From the NCBI GenBank assembly GCA_945861245.1, contig CAMAUE010000032.1, forward strand, positions 1-42,295: a DNA stretch of 42,295 bases. The letters are read 5' to 3'. The translations under genes were made by a program, and so were the position numbers. The notes below the pieces were generated by a model that was given only the letters and a program-made list of their open reading frames with translations, was not told the DNA's origin and did no database searches. Below, piece after piece: positions 1 to 8,898 of the stretch; position 1 is the stretch's first letter, and every line of letters starts with the position of its first letter. Origin of the DNA: Singulisphaera sp. GP187 (GTDB lineage: Bacteria > Planctomycetota > Planctomycetia > Gemmatales > Gemmataceae).

Positions 1-348
1 TGCGGCGCCGTCGTGCTGTTTCTCGGCACGGTGCGCGATCTCACCGGCGAGCGCGTCACTGTGGCGCTCGATTACGAGGCCTATCCCGGCATGGCGGAGA
101 AGAAGATGGCGGAGATCGAAGACGAAACGCGCCGACGTTGGCCCGTCGGCGAGATCGCGTTTGAACATCGCCTCGGTCGGCTCGAAGTCGGCGATGTCAG
201 CGTCGCCGTGGCCGTCAGCTGCCCGCATCGCGGTCAGGCGTTTGAAGCGTGCCGATACGCGATTGATCGCCTCAAGGAACTTGTGCCGATCTGGAAAAAA
301 GAAAACTGGGCGGACGGATCGACCGAATGGGTCCACCCCGGAGCATAA
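1..348 (+). CDS. moaE: Molybdopterin synthase catalytic subunit MoaE (5'-partial)
   Basis: The frame is open from base 1, so the start lies outside the window; about 115 residues remain. MoaE is the large subunit of molybdopterin synthase and works with thiocarboxylated MoaD to convert cyclic pyranopterin monophosphate to molybdopterin in the cytoplasm. The fragment shows the family's FLGTVRD start of the core, the CPHRG segment, and near the C-terminus VPIWKKE, which carries the conserved catalytic lysine region. The TAA stop at 346-348 is one base before the GTG of moaA, so the two genes are translationally linked in a molybdenum cofactor operon. Only the first few dozen residues appear to be missing. 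Confidence 0.93.
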   Translation, partial: CGAVVLFLGTVRDLTGERVTVALDYEAYPGMAEKKMAEIEDETRRRWPVGEIAFEHRLGRLEVGDVSVAVAVSCPHRGQAFEACRYAIDRLKELVPIWKKENWADGSTEWVHPGA

Positions 349-349
349 T

Positions 350-1375
350 GTGATACGACTGCCTTTGGCAACTGAATCCGCGCCGCGACAAGGCCCATTG
401 CTCGACACTTTTGGCCGTGTGCATAATAACCTGCGCATCAGCGTGACCGATCGTTGCAACCTGCGCTGCACCTATTGCATGCCGGAAAACGTCACGTTCA
501 TGAACAAGCGCGAGCTACTCACGTTTGAAGAGATCGCGCGTTTTGTCGAAATCGTTGCGCCGCTCGGCATCGACAAGATTCGACTCACGGGTGGCGAACC
601 GCTGCTACGACGTGATCTGCCGCGACTCGTGGAAATGATCTGCCGCGTGCCTGGGATCAAGGACATCGGCTTGACGACGAACGGCATCACGCTCGCCGAG
701 TCAGCGCGAGCGCTGTTTGACGCCGGCCTGCGCCGCATTAACGTCAGCCTGGATGCGCTCGACCCGGATCGCTTCCGCGAGTTGGCGCGACGCGACGGCG
801 TCGAGCGTGTCATTGCCGGCATCCTCGCGGCGAAGAAAGCGGGCTTCGAGCCGGTCAAGATCAACGCCGTCGCGATCCGAGGCGTCAGCGAGTTCGAGGT
901 TGTGCCGCTCGCACGTTTCGCCCGTGAGCATGGGTTGGAAGTGCGGTTCATCGAATACATGCCGATCGGCGCCGATCAATGGGAGCGTGAGAAGGTCTAC
1001 TTCGCGCACGAGATTCTCGATCAGCTCGAAACGCACGTTGGTTCGCTGGTTCCCGCCGCGGATCAGGACCCGCGTGCACCTGCCCAGGACTTCGATTACA
1101 CCGACGGCGGGGGGCGCGTCGGCATCATCGCGTCGATATCCAGGCCGTTCTGCCTGAGCTGCAATCGCGTCCGCTTGACGGCTGAGGGGAAGCTGCGAAA
1201 CTGCCTGTTCGCGCTCAACGAGATCGACCTCAAACCATTGCTGCGAAACGCCGGACCGCCCGAGGAAATCGCGGCTTTGGTCCGCCAAAATATTTGGGAG
1301 AAATGGGAAGGCCACGAGATCAACACCGCCCGCTTCGTGAAACCGGACCGCACGATGCACGCGATCGGGGGGTGA
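350..1375 (+). CDS. moaA: GTP 3',8-cyclase MoaA
   Basis: Radical SAM enzyme that, with MoaC, turns GTP into cyclic pyranopterin monophosphate, the first step of molybdenum cofactor synthesis. With the GTG start at 350 it has 341 residues, normal for the family. The N-terminal radical SAM motif is CNLRCTYC (C36, C40, C43). The C-terminal 4Fe-4S cluster that binds GTP is C268, C271 and C285 (CLSCNRVRLT...RNC). The protein ends in Gly-Gly, the conserved MoaA tail. The frame stays open upstream to 161, but GTG at 350 follows a GGAG (340-343) and the moaE stop by one base, and it gives the standard N-terminus. It is co-transcribed with moaE. The next gene is convergent. Confidence 0.95.
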   Translation: MIRLPLATESAPRQGPLLDTFGRVHNNLRISVTDRCNLRCTYCMPENVTFMNKRELLTFEEIARFVEIVAPLGIDKIRLTGGEPLLRRDLPRLVEMICRVPGIKDIGLTTNGITLAESARALFDAGLRRINVSLDALDPDRFRELARRDGVERVIAGILAAKKAGFEPVKINAVAIRGVSEFEVVPLARFAREHGLEVRFIEYMPIGADQWEREKVYFAHEILDQLETHVGSLVPAADQDPRAPAQDFDYTDGGGRVGIIASISRPFCLSCNRVRLTAEGKLRNCLFALNEIDLKPLLRNAGPPEEIAALVRQNIWEKWEGHEINTARFVKPDRTMHAIGG

Positions 1376-1424
1376 TTGAATTCTGCTCCATGGGCATCAT
1401 GTCTAGGAAATCCAAATTCAATTG

Positions 1425-1614
1425 AACCACAGAGGCACAGAGAACACAGAGGAAATGCCAATAGGAGGAGCCGAATCAGGCAAGCCGAATCTTGAGGCCT
1501 ACAGTTCACAATTTCGCGAATAATCTGTGTGTCCTCTGTATCACCGTTCGATCAATTGCTTTGCAGAAACTTTGCATTCTCCTGCAGATGAATTTCTCTG
1601 TGTCCTCTGTGGTT
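1425..1614. repeat. G element copy 1 (ACCACAGAGGCACAGAG-type inverted repeat)
   Basis: The left arm begins AACCACAGAGGCACAGAG at 1425. The right end (1591-1614) reads TTTCTCTGTGTCCTCTGTGG, the reverse complement of a shortened arm. An extra partial word, GTGTCCTCTGT, lies near 1529. This is a degenerate copy of the better-preserved element at 38382-38508. It fills the convergent gap between moaA and the exoprotein gene, and no gene is visible inside it. Confidence 0.7.
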
Positions 1615-1667
1615 CGTTTTCTTGGCACGATGCGCGTTATGCCTCCGGGCCCTTGGCATTTCGCCTA

Positions 1668-4298
1668 TCACGGCTCCACGAACGGCGTTATCCGATACTG
1701 CAGCGACAGCTTGCTCGCCGGCGTCGGGGTCGTGCATAGCGCGACCAGCAGCGTGTTGTTTTGGCCTCGCGAAATAAAACGGGCACGGTCGAGTTGGATG
1801 CGAACGCCGAAACCGCCGCGGTCGATGACGATGGCGTCAGCCTCGGTCGGTTCCTTGCCGAGCACGCCGATCTCTTTGTCCTTGACGAACAGCGTGATCT
1901 GCGTGTCGTTGCTGCCACCCTTCTTGGCGGCGCGTTTCGACTTGGGCATGAACGGTATCATCTCGTAACACTCGGCTACTTTGCCTCGCTCTTTGTTGGG
2001 AATCCAAAGTCCGAGCAGGTCGTTGTGACCGGTTTCCTTCAGACTCACATTGCAAGCGATGGAACCGTCGTCGAAGGTGTAGCTTCGCGATGCTTCGAGT
2101 GCGCTCTCGCGAATTTGGCCGCTGCTGGTGATGACGTTCTTGACGAGCTTGGCGTCGGCGTATTCGGAGTTGCCGGCGACGAACGGGCGACCATCGGTGG
2201 TCATGCCGACGACGGAATGGATGTGGAAGTTGCGCCACTGGTGCAGCGCCATGCCTTCGCCGTACCCGCCGTTGAGCGTGGAGGCGAGGACCAGACCTCT
2301 GCCTGGCACATGCAGCTGGCAGATCGCCCCGCCACCGTAGCCGATTTGCCCGGCGAAGGCGTTGCCCAGCCAGCTTGGCGTGAGTCGGCCGTGATAGGTG
2401 AGTACGTAATAATTCTTACGTCGAGCGGCGAACCATTCGTCGCCGCCGTTGACGCTATCGGTGAAGTCGGGGCCAGGCAGACCTTTCCACGCGAACGGGC
2501 CTTCCTTCTCCATCGCGAGCGGCGATTGATACGGCGTGCGCGAGCCCCACGGGCAGGCGGCGGCCTCGTCGTTCATCGTGTAGGCGTAGACCATGCGCAT
2601 GCGGTCGTGCAGCTTTTGAAAGCGTGGGTCCTTCAGGTCGGCGTTAATGGCGACCCAGGTTTGGATGACGTAGCTGCCGTAATGGTGATCGTGCGCAAAC
2701 GATTCCTGGCACGCGCCGGATTTGCTGATGCCGACGCGCTCGCCCCAACCGCCGTTGGCAAAGCGGTCGAAGTAGGTGTCGGCAAGCTTGGCGTGCATCT
2801 CGTCGCCCGTGGCTTCCTTGCAGTAGCGCAATGCCGCCGTGACCTGCGCGAAGCTGTTGCCGTTCGTGCGCGCCCAGGTAACGCAGAACGCGAGCCGATC
2901 GCCGATGGAAAGGTAGGCGTCGTGCACGATGGCCTTGACTTCAGGCGGCGCGTCGGATTGTTGCAAGATGCGCCAGCCTGGGCGCCAATAATGCCAGGCG
3001 TAGTTGCCGAATTCGTAGGCCATGTTGGCGAATCCCCCGCCGATGGCGAGCGCGGGAATCTCGCCCGGGCCAATCGAACGAAGACCGTGGTGCAGATCGC
3101 GCAGGGCGACGTTGAGCGCCGCGTTGTTCTTGTTCGCTTGGTAATTATGCATCAAGCCGTCGCATTTGGGCGACGCCCAGTAAATGGCGTTGACGTTGAG
3201 AAAGCCAGGCTGCGTCGGCAGATTCGCGTAATGCCAATCGCCGGTCTTGGCCCGGGTCGGCTCAATCGCTTTGCCCGTCGCGTCCTTGACGATGAACGCC
3301 TCGGCGGGTTGCTTCTTCAGCCAATCGTGCAGGCGAACCTGGAACGGATGCCAAAAGACGCGACCATCGTGATAAATCGCCCCGCCCTGGACGGCCTTGG
3401 CGGTTGCCTCATCCGGCGCGAAGACGGCCACCGTCGCAGGATCACCGCGCTGCGTGACCTCGACGTCTTTCTCGCGCAGCAATTTGACGTTCATGAGGTA
3501 GTCGTCCGCGCCGACACCGGTTTCGAGCGTGAGAATGCGGTCGTCCCATTTGCCCTTCGCTTCAAACATAATGCGTTTGACGATCAAGCCTGTCTCGGTC
3601 GTCGCATCGAAGAGCTTCGCGCCGTCGGGCGCGGTCAGCGTGAACTTGCGCGTGTGCGGGCGGTCGAATTCAGCGAGCAGCAGGTAGAGTCCGTTCGTGC
3701 CTCGTGGCACATGAAAATAATGTTTCGCCGCCTTGCCCTTGTCGCGCAAAGGCGAGCCATGCACCCAGTTCGGATGGCCGGCAACGCCGAATGGCAGGTC
3801 GGGATCAATCGCCAACGTAACATAATGATCGGGCACGCCGACGATCTGGATGCGATAGACGCCCTTCTCGCCAGCGGGCACGTTGTAGGTGAAGCTGCGT
3901 TTGGGGTGGGCGTTCAGTCGATCCGGCGACGAGAACGCGCTCCAGCGCAACATCGGCTGCACACCTTGCATCTGCGCGAAGGCGTAGTACCAGGCTTCAT
4001 GGTCCCACGCGCCCGATGGAGGCAGGAACGCTTTGCTGACGATGCCATCGTCGGGGATCACCGTGCGCGTCACCACCTTGCCGGCGGGATCGTAAATCTT
4101 CACGAGTACTTCGCGTGGCCCCGTCTCCAGCAGGTTGATGTCGCGCACGTCCAGCTTGACGCTGAACGCTTTCCCCGCCGGGTTCGGCACATACGCGGTG
4201 ATTCCGTCGCAGAGCCGATAGGTGTGCGCCGCCTGAGCGGGAGACGCCAGCGTTATAAGTAATAACGCGTACAGAAGTTTGTTGTAACGGTTCATCAT
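1668..4298 (-). CDS. Large secreted protein of unknown function, possibly with an alpha/alpha-toroid
   Basis: About 876 residues. Two adjacent ATG codons (first bases 4298 and 4295) follow a GAGGA, and either gives a clear signal peptide (YALLLITLASPAQA, then cleavage). I do not recognise a named family. The first 400 or so residues look beta-rich. The middle (about 430-640) is helical with aromatic and His-rich stretches such as HDHHYGSY. After that comes a glycine-rich GQIGYGGGAICQLHVPGRG stretch and a beta-rich end. That order (beta domain, helical barrel, beta-sandwich) resembles polysaccharide lyase and heparinase-like exoenzymes, but no catalytic set could be assigned, so this is only a guess. 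It is a single gene; the frame extends upstream to 4733, but that part is non-coding in character. Confidence 0.8.
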   Translation of the reverse strand: MMNRYNKLLYALLLITLASPAQAAHTYRLCDGITAYVPNPAGKAFSVKLDVRDINLLETGPREVLVKIYDPAGKVVTRTVIPDDGIVSKAFLPPSGAWDHEAWYYAFAQMQGVQPMLRWSAFSSPDRLNAHPKRSFTYNVPAGEKGVYRIQIVGVPDHYVTLAIDPDLPFGVAGHPNWVHGSPLRDKGKAAKHYFHVPRGTNGLYLLLAEFDRPHTRKFTLTAPDGAKLFDATTETGLIVKRIMFEAKGKWDDRILTLETGVGADDYLMNVKLLREKDVEVTQRGDPATVAVFAPDEATAKAVQGGAIYHDGRVFWHPFQVRLHDWLKKQPAEAFIVKDATGKAIEPTRAKTGDWHYANLPTQPGFLNVNAIYWASPKCDGLMHNYQANKNNAALNVALRDLHHGLRSIGPGEIPALAIGGGFANMAYEFGNYAWHYWRPGWRILQQSDAPPEVKAIVHDAYLSIGDRLAFCVTWARTNGNSFAQVTAALRYCKEATGDEMHAKLADTYFDRFANGGWGERVGISKSGACQESFAHDHHYGSYVIQTWVAINADLKDPRFQKLHDRMRMVYAYTMNDEAAACPWGSRTPYQSPLAMEKEGPFAWKGLPGPDFTDSVNGGDEWFAARRKNYYVLTYHGRLTPSWLGNAFAGQIGYGGGAICQLHVPGRGLVLASTLNGGYGEGMALHQWRNFHIHSVVGMTTDGRPFVAGNSEYADAKLVKNVITSSGQIRESALEASRSYTFDDGSIACNVSLKETGHNDLLGLWIPNKERGKVAECYEMIPFMPKSKRAAKKGGSNDTQITLFVKDKEIGVLGKEPTEADAIVIDRGGFGVRIQLDRARFISRGQNNTLLVALCTTPTPASKLSLQYRITPFVEP

Positions 4299-4366
4299 TG
4301 GTCCTCGTTCCCATGTTTCTGGAGTCAGGAAAAACCGATTCACGAAAGGGTAACACAAGAGCATTT

Positions 4367-4394
4367 TTCGTATTTTCGCCCTTTCGTATTTTCG
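4367..4394. repeat. Short direct repeat TTCGTATTTTCG x2
   Basis: Two copies of TTCGTATTTTCG (4367-4378 and 4383-4394), separated by CCCT, lie in the 170-base gap upstream of the exoprotein gene. This could be a remnant of a dispersed element or part of the leader; no promoter could be assigned. Confidence 0.4.
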
Positions 4395-4468
4395 TGATTC
4401 TGTATTTGTCGCGGCTCGGCCGCGCTGAGTTCTCCGTGGTGGGTTCTTCGGGATAGAGTCGAGCGACA

Positions 4469-5683
4469 TCAAAGCGACAGCACCTTCGCGGCTTGTTTTA
4501 CGATCTCGTCGGGCAACGGCAAATTGCGGAAACGCACGACGTTCGCGGGCAGCGACTCGAGGGCCTCGTCTTCTACCTTGAGTTGATCGGACAGGGCCAG
4601 CACAAACGGGCGGTCGGCTTCGCGCAGCATGGTCAGGTGCTTTTCCATGCTTGAACGCCGCCAGAAGCCGAGGATGTCGAGCATCACGCTTTGGCCTGTC
4701 GCGCGATGCACGAGCTGATAGTCGGGTATCCAAAAGCTCTTGCCGATCGGGATTATCTCGGCGTCTTCGTTGAGTTCCCAGTCCGCGATCTTCTTGCGAA
4801 ACAGTTCGACGAACATCGGCACTTCCGCAGGCACGTAGGCGCCGACCTCGGCTGTGTGGGTCACCAGGCCGTCCTCGTGCGAGAGGCGGAACTGCTTCTC
4901 CTTGCGTTCCGCACCCCAGCGCAGATTCGCATGCAGCTCAAATTCCTCGCACAGGAGCAGCGTCGGCAGGAAGAAGGCAAGCTGCATGCCATATTTCTGC
5001 GTCGCGCTGAAAAGGCTGAGTGGGCCATCGAGCCGTAGGCGATACGTGTTTTTTCGTATTAGCTCCAGGTCGCAGATGAGGCGATGGAACTTGATCGCGC
5101 GAAAAAGCTGGCGGTAGCGTTTGGGCGACTCGGCATGCAGCGTGATCTCGACGCCGACGGAGCGCATGAGCACCGCCTGGGCGAGCGCGACGTTGTAGCG
5201 ATGCAGCAAGCGCTCAGCCGTCGTGTCTTGAAATTGCGTGAGGCGTTGCTCGCTCTTGAGATCGGCGAACATGCCGGCTTCGATCTGATCCACGACGGTG
5301 TTCAGCGCGCCGGCGACCTCGGCGACGATGGCGTCGCGTGAAAACGTTTGCCCGATCTCCGTCAGTGTCGCTTGCCGTTTTCGTGCCGATGCCGTGAACA
5401 GTGCAGCGCGAACCTCGTCCGGCGCGAGACTCGCTTGCATCTCGAATTCGCAGCGATCTTCGAGCAGCTTGGCCAAACCCTGGTGAATCTGCGGCTGCGA
5501 CAGGCTGCCGAATAGCTCGTCGATCTCCGCCTCCAACTCCCCGCGCGAGATGCCCTGGCGAGCGCGGAAGATCGTCAGCAGCTGGTCGGCGACACCGAGC
5601 CAATTCGCATCGTGCGCGTCGATGTAGTGCGGGATGATGTAATCCCGCGCGAACTTCACACGAACTTGTTTGCCGGTGAGCAT
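4469..5683 (-). CDS. DUF790 family protein (Bax1-like nuclease)
   Basis: 404 residues, close to the usual DUF790 length. In archaea this family is Bax1, the nuclease partner of the XPB helicase in a DNA-repair-type complex. The MLTGKQVRVKF start and the C-terminal PD-(D/E)xK-like core fit: IPDYQL with D321, then LDILGFW with D336, and K348 on the following helix (MEKHL). The aspartate at 336 stands where many relatives have glutamate. No XPB-type helicase is in the window. The gene upstream is an altronate dehydratase and the one downstream an exoprotein, so the usual operon partner is absent here. The start is ATG at 5683, with a GGAG somewhat far upstream. Confidence 0.8.
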   Translation of the reverse strand: MLTGKQVRVKFARDYIIPHYIDAHDANWLGVADQLLTIFRARQGISRGELEAEIDELFGSLSQPQIHQGLAKLLEDRCEFEMQASLAPDEVRAALFTASARKRQATLTEIGQTFSRDAIVAEVAGALNTVVDQIEAGMFADLKSEQRLTQFQDTTAERLLHRYNVALAQAVLMRSVGVEITLHAESPKRYRQLFRAIKFHRLICDLELIRKNTYRLRLDGPLSLFSATQKYGMQLAFFLPTLLLCEEFELHANLRWGAERKEKQFRLSHEDGLVTHTAEVGAYVPAEVPMFVELFRKKIADWELNEDAEIIPIGKSFWIPDYQLVHRATGQSVMLDILGFWRRSSMEKHLTMLREADRPFVLALSDQLKVEDEALESLPANVVRFRNLPLPDEIVKQAAKVLSL

Positions 5684-5715
5684 GGGTGTTGAAAATCTCC
5701 GCTACGGGAGTTGGT

Positions 5716-5754
5716 GCTCGCGAGGAATCACGCGAGCGCTAAGCCGCAAGCGGA
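5716..5754. repeat. Palindrome D copy 1
   Basis: A degenerate member: GCTCGCG at 5716 pairs with CGCGAGC ending at 5737, followed by GCTAAGCCGCAAGCGGA, the family D signature. It begins 11 bases past the altronate dehydratase stop (reading minus) and has no T-run. Confidence 0.6.
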
Positions 5755-5764
5755 ATGCGGTTTC

Positions 5765-7342
5765 TTACAGCGTCGGCCCGATCGACCAGGGCGCGAATTC
5801 TTCCTCGCCGACGCCGTTGATCTCGCTCTTGGTGTGCTTGCCGGACGCGACGGCGAGTATCTCTTCAAAGATCTGTTTGCCGACGACCTCGACGGGCGTG
5901 CCGTTGAGGATGACGCCGGCGTCGATGTCCATGTCATCGATCATGTGGTTATAGAGCGGCGAGTTGGTCGCGACTTTGATCGATGGCGATGGCTTGCAGC
6001 CGAACACGCTGCCGCGACCGGTCGTAAAGACGCAGACGTTGGCCCCGCCGGCGACGATGCCGGTCATGCTGACGGGGTCATAGCCAGGCGTATCCATGAC
6101 GACGAAGCCCTTGGCCAACACGGGCTGCGCGTACTGCACAACATCGACCATCGCCGTGCTGCCGGCCTTGGCGATGGCGCCGAGCGACTTTTCGTAGATC
6201 GTGGTCAGGCCGCCTTCTTTGTTGCCTGGCGACGGGTTGTTGTTGATCTCGGCGCCAAAGATGCCGGTGTACCATTCCCACCACTTGATACGTTCGATGA
6301 GCTTCTCGCCGACTTCGCGGGAAATGGCGCGACGTGTCAGCAGATGCTCGGCGCCATAGATTTCGGGCGTTTCGCCAAGGATCGACGTGCCGCCTTGAGC
6401 AACCAGCAGGTCGGACGCCACGCCCAATGCGGGATTCGCGGTGACGCCGCTGTTGCCATCCGACCCGCCGCAGTTTGTGCCGAGGATGAGGTGCTTGGCG
6501 GATAGCTCCGTTCGGCGAATGTCACTGAAGCAAGGCAGCAGCTCGGCGACGGCCTTGACGCCCGCCTCGACGGTCTTGCCGATGCCGCCGCACTCCTGAA
6601 TCGAGAGCACGATCGGCCCCGTGCGTTGCTGTGAGCCGTGGTTGATCTTGAGTTGCACCAGCCCTTGGCCTTCAACGAGGTGCATCGCCTGGCCCGTTTC
6701 GCAGCCCAGGCCGATGAGGATATACGCCGCCACGTTGGCATGCTTGGCGAACCCGGCCAGCGTGCGGTCGAGTTGATTGTGGTCCGACCCGTCGAATTGC
6801 ATCGCGCAGCCGGCCTTGTGCGTGATGGCGACGACGCCATCGACGTTCGGATATTTCTTGAGCAACTCCGTCGCGTTGAAACGCTGCGTGATGTACTTGC
6901 TCGTCTGTGCCGAGCAATTCACCGTACTGATGACCGCGATGTAGTTGCGCGTGCCGTAGCGATAAGGTTCGGGTCGATCGGGGCCGCGGTCATAGCCGAG
7001 AAACGTCCGTCCCGGCACGGCGGCCGGCGGTGGCGGGCAATCGCGGCAGAATGCGTAGTCGCGCTCGAATGTCTCAGCCGCGACATTGTGCACATGCACC
7101 CAGTCGCCCGGTGCGATGTCTTTCGACGCGAAGCCGATGATTTGGCCGTATTTGTAGACCGCTTCGCCTTTCTTGATCGCCTTCAGCGCGAGCTTATGGC
7201 CCATGCCGACCCGGCTTGACAGGACAATCGTATCGCCGTTGAACTGGAGGGTCGTGTCCGCGGAAAGTGGTTTGGCGACGACGGCAACATTGTCTTCAGG
7301 TCGCAACTGAACGGCGACTTCGTGGAGTGTTTGCACAGACAT
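5765..7342 (-). CDS. uxaA: Altronate dehydratase family protein (UxaA/GarD type)
   Basis: 525 residues, full length for a fused enzyme with an N-terminal SAF domain (about 1-100) and the large UxaA/GarD C-terminal domain. The family dehydrates sugar acids: D-altronate to 2-keto-3-deoxygluconate, or galactarate in GarD. Seen in the sequence: the SAF-end motif GDWVHVHN, YGTRNYIAVISTVNC at the start of the catalytic domain, GCGM-like glycine/cysteine segments (ITHKAGCAMQFD, LGCETGQ, ECGGIGKT) and LGTNCGGSDGNSG. The cysteine-rich pattern fits an iron-dependent lyase. No uronate isomerase or kinase gene is nearby, so the substrate cannot be told from context. It sits alone between two palindromes. 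The ATG start at 7342 follows a weak purine-rich site. Confidence 0.88.
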   Translation of the reverse strand: MSVQTLHEVAVQLRPEDNVAVVAKPLSADTTLQFNGDTIVLSSRVGMGHKLALKAIKKGEAVYKYGQIIGFASKDIAPGDWVHVHNVAAETFERDYAFCRDCPPPPAAVPGRTFLGYDRGPDRPEPYRYGTRNYIAVISTVNCSAQTSKYITQRFNATELLKKYPNVDGVVAITHKAGCAMQFDGSDHNQLDRTLAGFAKHANVAAYILIGLGCETGQAMHLVEGQGLVQLKINHGSQQRTGPIVLSIQECGGIGKTVEAGVKAVAELLPCFSDIRRTELSAKHLILGTNCGGSDGNSGVTANPALGVASDLLVAQGGTSILGETPEIYGAEHLLTRRAISREVGEKLIERIKWWEWYTGIFGAEINNNPSPGNKEGGLTTIYEKSLGAIAKAGSTAMVDVVQYAQPVLAKGFVVMDTPGYDPVSMTGIVAGGANVCVFTTGRGSVFGCKPSPSIKVATNSPLYNHMIDDMDIDAGVILNGTPVEVVGKQIFEEILAVASGKHTKSEINGVGEEEFAPWSIGPTL

Positions 7343-7429
7343 TCGATGATCTCGGTAGTATTTCGAGTAGGATTGTTCTTCCTGTCACCATATCGCGCCC
7401 GTCGGATGATGCAAGGACACCTCGCGATT

Positions 7430-7500
7430 GCGTCAGAGCCACGCACGAAGTAAGTGGTTGATTGAGAAAAAACCACTTACTGCGTGCGTGGCTCTGACGC
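7430..7500. repeat. Palindrome B copy 1
   Basis: Thirty-base arms (7430-7459 and 7471-7500) with one mismatch and an 11-base A-rich loop; the arm begins GCGTCAGAGCCACGCACG. The right arm overlaps the last codons and TAA stop (7477-7479) of the histidine kinase gene, so the repeat encodes the kinase's last residues. The second copy is at 33796-33880. Confidence 0.9.
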
Positions 7501-8898
7501 GAGCGGCAGGCGCACGGTGAATCGGCTGCCGCGGCCAAGAACCGACTCGACGTGGATTGTACCACCCAGCGATTGGACAATCGTTTGGCAGATGCTGAGG
7601 CCCAGGCCGTAACCCCCGTGGCCTTTCTCGCGCGAGCGCGACCGATCGACGCGGTAGAAGCGCTCAAAGACTCGCGGGAGAGATTCATCGTCCATGCCAA
7701 CGCCCGTATCGGCGACCGTCAAAACCGCTTGACATCGCTCGGAATCGATCTCGAGAGTGACGATCACCTCGCCCTCCGGTCGGTTGTACTTGATCGCGTT
7801 GTCGATCAGATTGCGCACAACCTGGCGAAGGTAGGTCTCCTCGCCGGGAACGACGGCCGACGCCATGGCTTTGCCGACGCTCAAACGAACCGAGTTGAAT
7901 TCGGCAACGCCATCGAACATATCGACCGCTTCGCGGACGATACGATCCAGGTGCGTGACATGCCCCGGGGGGGATGCGCGGCCGCCATCGCTCTCGGCCA
8001 AAAGCAGAAGGCGATTGACCAACCCCGATAGCCGCGTCACTTCCTCCATAACATCTACGAGGAGGTGATCGTATTCCGCCGGCGTGCGTTCGCGCTCGAT
8101 CGTTACCTCGACGGAAGCACGAATGGCCGCCAAAGGCGAACGCAGTTCGTGAGCGGCGTTGGCGATGAAGTCGCGATGCTGGTGAAGGTACGACGCGATA
8201 CGGTCGAGCAAGCCGTTGATCGTTTGTGACAACTGATCCAGTTCGTCGCCCGTGCCCTGAATCGGCAGACGTTGGTCCAAATTGCTCGGTTGCAGCTGGG
8301 CGGTCGATTGAATAATCTTTGAAATCGGCCGCGTCGCCCGCAGGGCGATCACGTAGCCGCCGAGCGGCGCCGTCAGCAGGATGCAGACAGTTACGATGAA
8401 GATGTTGCGATTCAGCAACTCGATGTCATCCTGCAACGCCGATTTGGGAAACCCGCAGCGGACAAAGTAAACCTCATGATTCGCGTTTCGTATTCGGCTC
8501 GTGAGAATTCGATGCCCGTTTGAATCATAGGGTCCATGGGCGTCGTTTGCGAAAGCTTGGAGCGCCATGGCGGGAGCGTTTTCGCTGCTCCAAATCAGTC
8601 GATGATCGACATCGAAGATCGTCAGGAACCAATTTCGATATTCGTACACTTTGAGCTTTTCACGCAAAATCGCGTCGAAAGTAAGAGGCGGCTCTGCTTT
8701 ACTCGCCAAGAATCCGCCAACGTCATCAAGGATTACCTTCAAGAAGTCGTCGTAATTTGCGCGAAGCGATTCTTGTTCGACCTCGCGGACCGTCAGATTC
8801 GTTAGAACCACCATAAGGACGACAATTACGATGATCCAGGCCACGAGACGGACCCGCAGCGTCGAGAATAGCTCCCTAATTCGTCGCATGAATCGCAT
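7477..8898 (-). CDS. Sensor histidine kinase (HAMP, HisKA, HATPase)
   Basis: 473 residues from ATG at 8898, which has a GAGGG site seven bases before it and overlaps the end of the regulator gene by 23 bases. Order: TM1 about 17-34; an extracytoplasmic sensor region of about 130 residues; TM2 about 166-187; HAMP about 188-240; HisKA with H250 in FIANAAHELRSPLAA; and an ATPase domain with NLIDNAIKYN, ADTGVGM and GGYGLGLS. It autophosphorylates on H250 and passes the phosphate to the adjacent OmpR-type regulator. The architecture is that of metal- or envelope-stress kinases (CusS/BaeS type), but the signal is unknown. The C-terminal tail SEPRTQ is encoded by an intergenic palindrome. The protein sits in the cytoplasmic membrane. 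Confidence 0.93.
   Translation of the reverse strand: MRFMRRIRELFSTLRVRLVAWIIVIVVLMVVLTNLTVREVEQESLRANYDDFLKVILDDVGGFLASKAEPPLTFDAILREKLKVYEYRNWFLTIFDVDHRLIWSSENAPAMALQAFANDAHGPYDSNGHRILTSRIRNANHEVYFVRCGFPKSALQDDIELLNRNIFIVTVCILLTAPLGGYVIALRATRPISKIIQSTAQLQPSNLDQRLPIQGTGDELDQLSQTINGLLDRIASYLHQHRDFIANAAHELRSPLAAIRASVEVTIERERTPAEYDHLLVDVMEEVTRLSGLVNRLLLLAESDGGRASPPGHVTHLDRIVREAVDMFDGVAEFNSVRLSVGKAMASAVVPGEETYLRQVVRNLIDNAIKYNRPEGEVIVTLEIDSERCQAVLTVADTGVGMDDESLPRVFERFYRVDRSRSREKGHGGYGLGLSICQTIVQSLGGTIHVESVLGRGSRFTVRLPLASEPRTQ

Noticed and set aside
1761..4262. 833-residue open frame on the plus strand
   Set aside because: It lies antisense to the exoprotein gene and has low-complexity Arg/Val/Ala-rich content with no recognisable motif; high G+C makes such shadows common.
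5711..6505. 264-residue plus-strand frame
   Set aside because: Antisense to the altronate dehydratase; shadow pattern.
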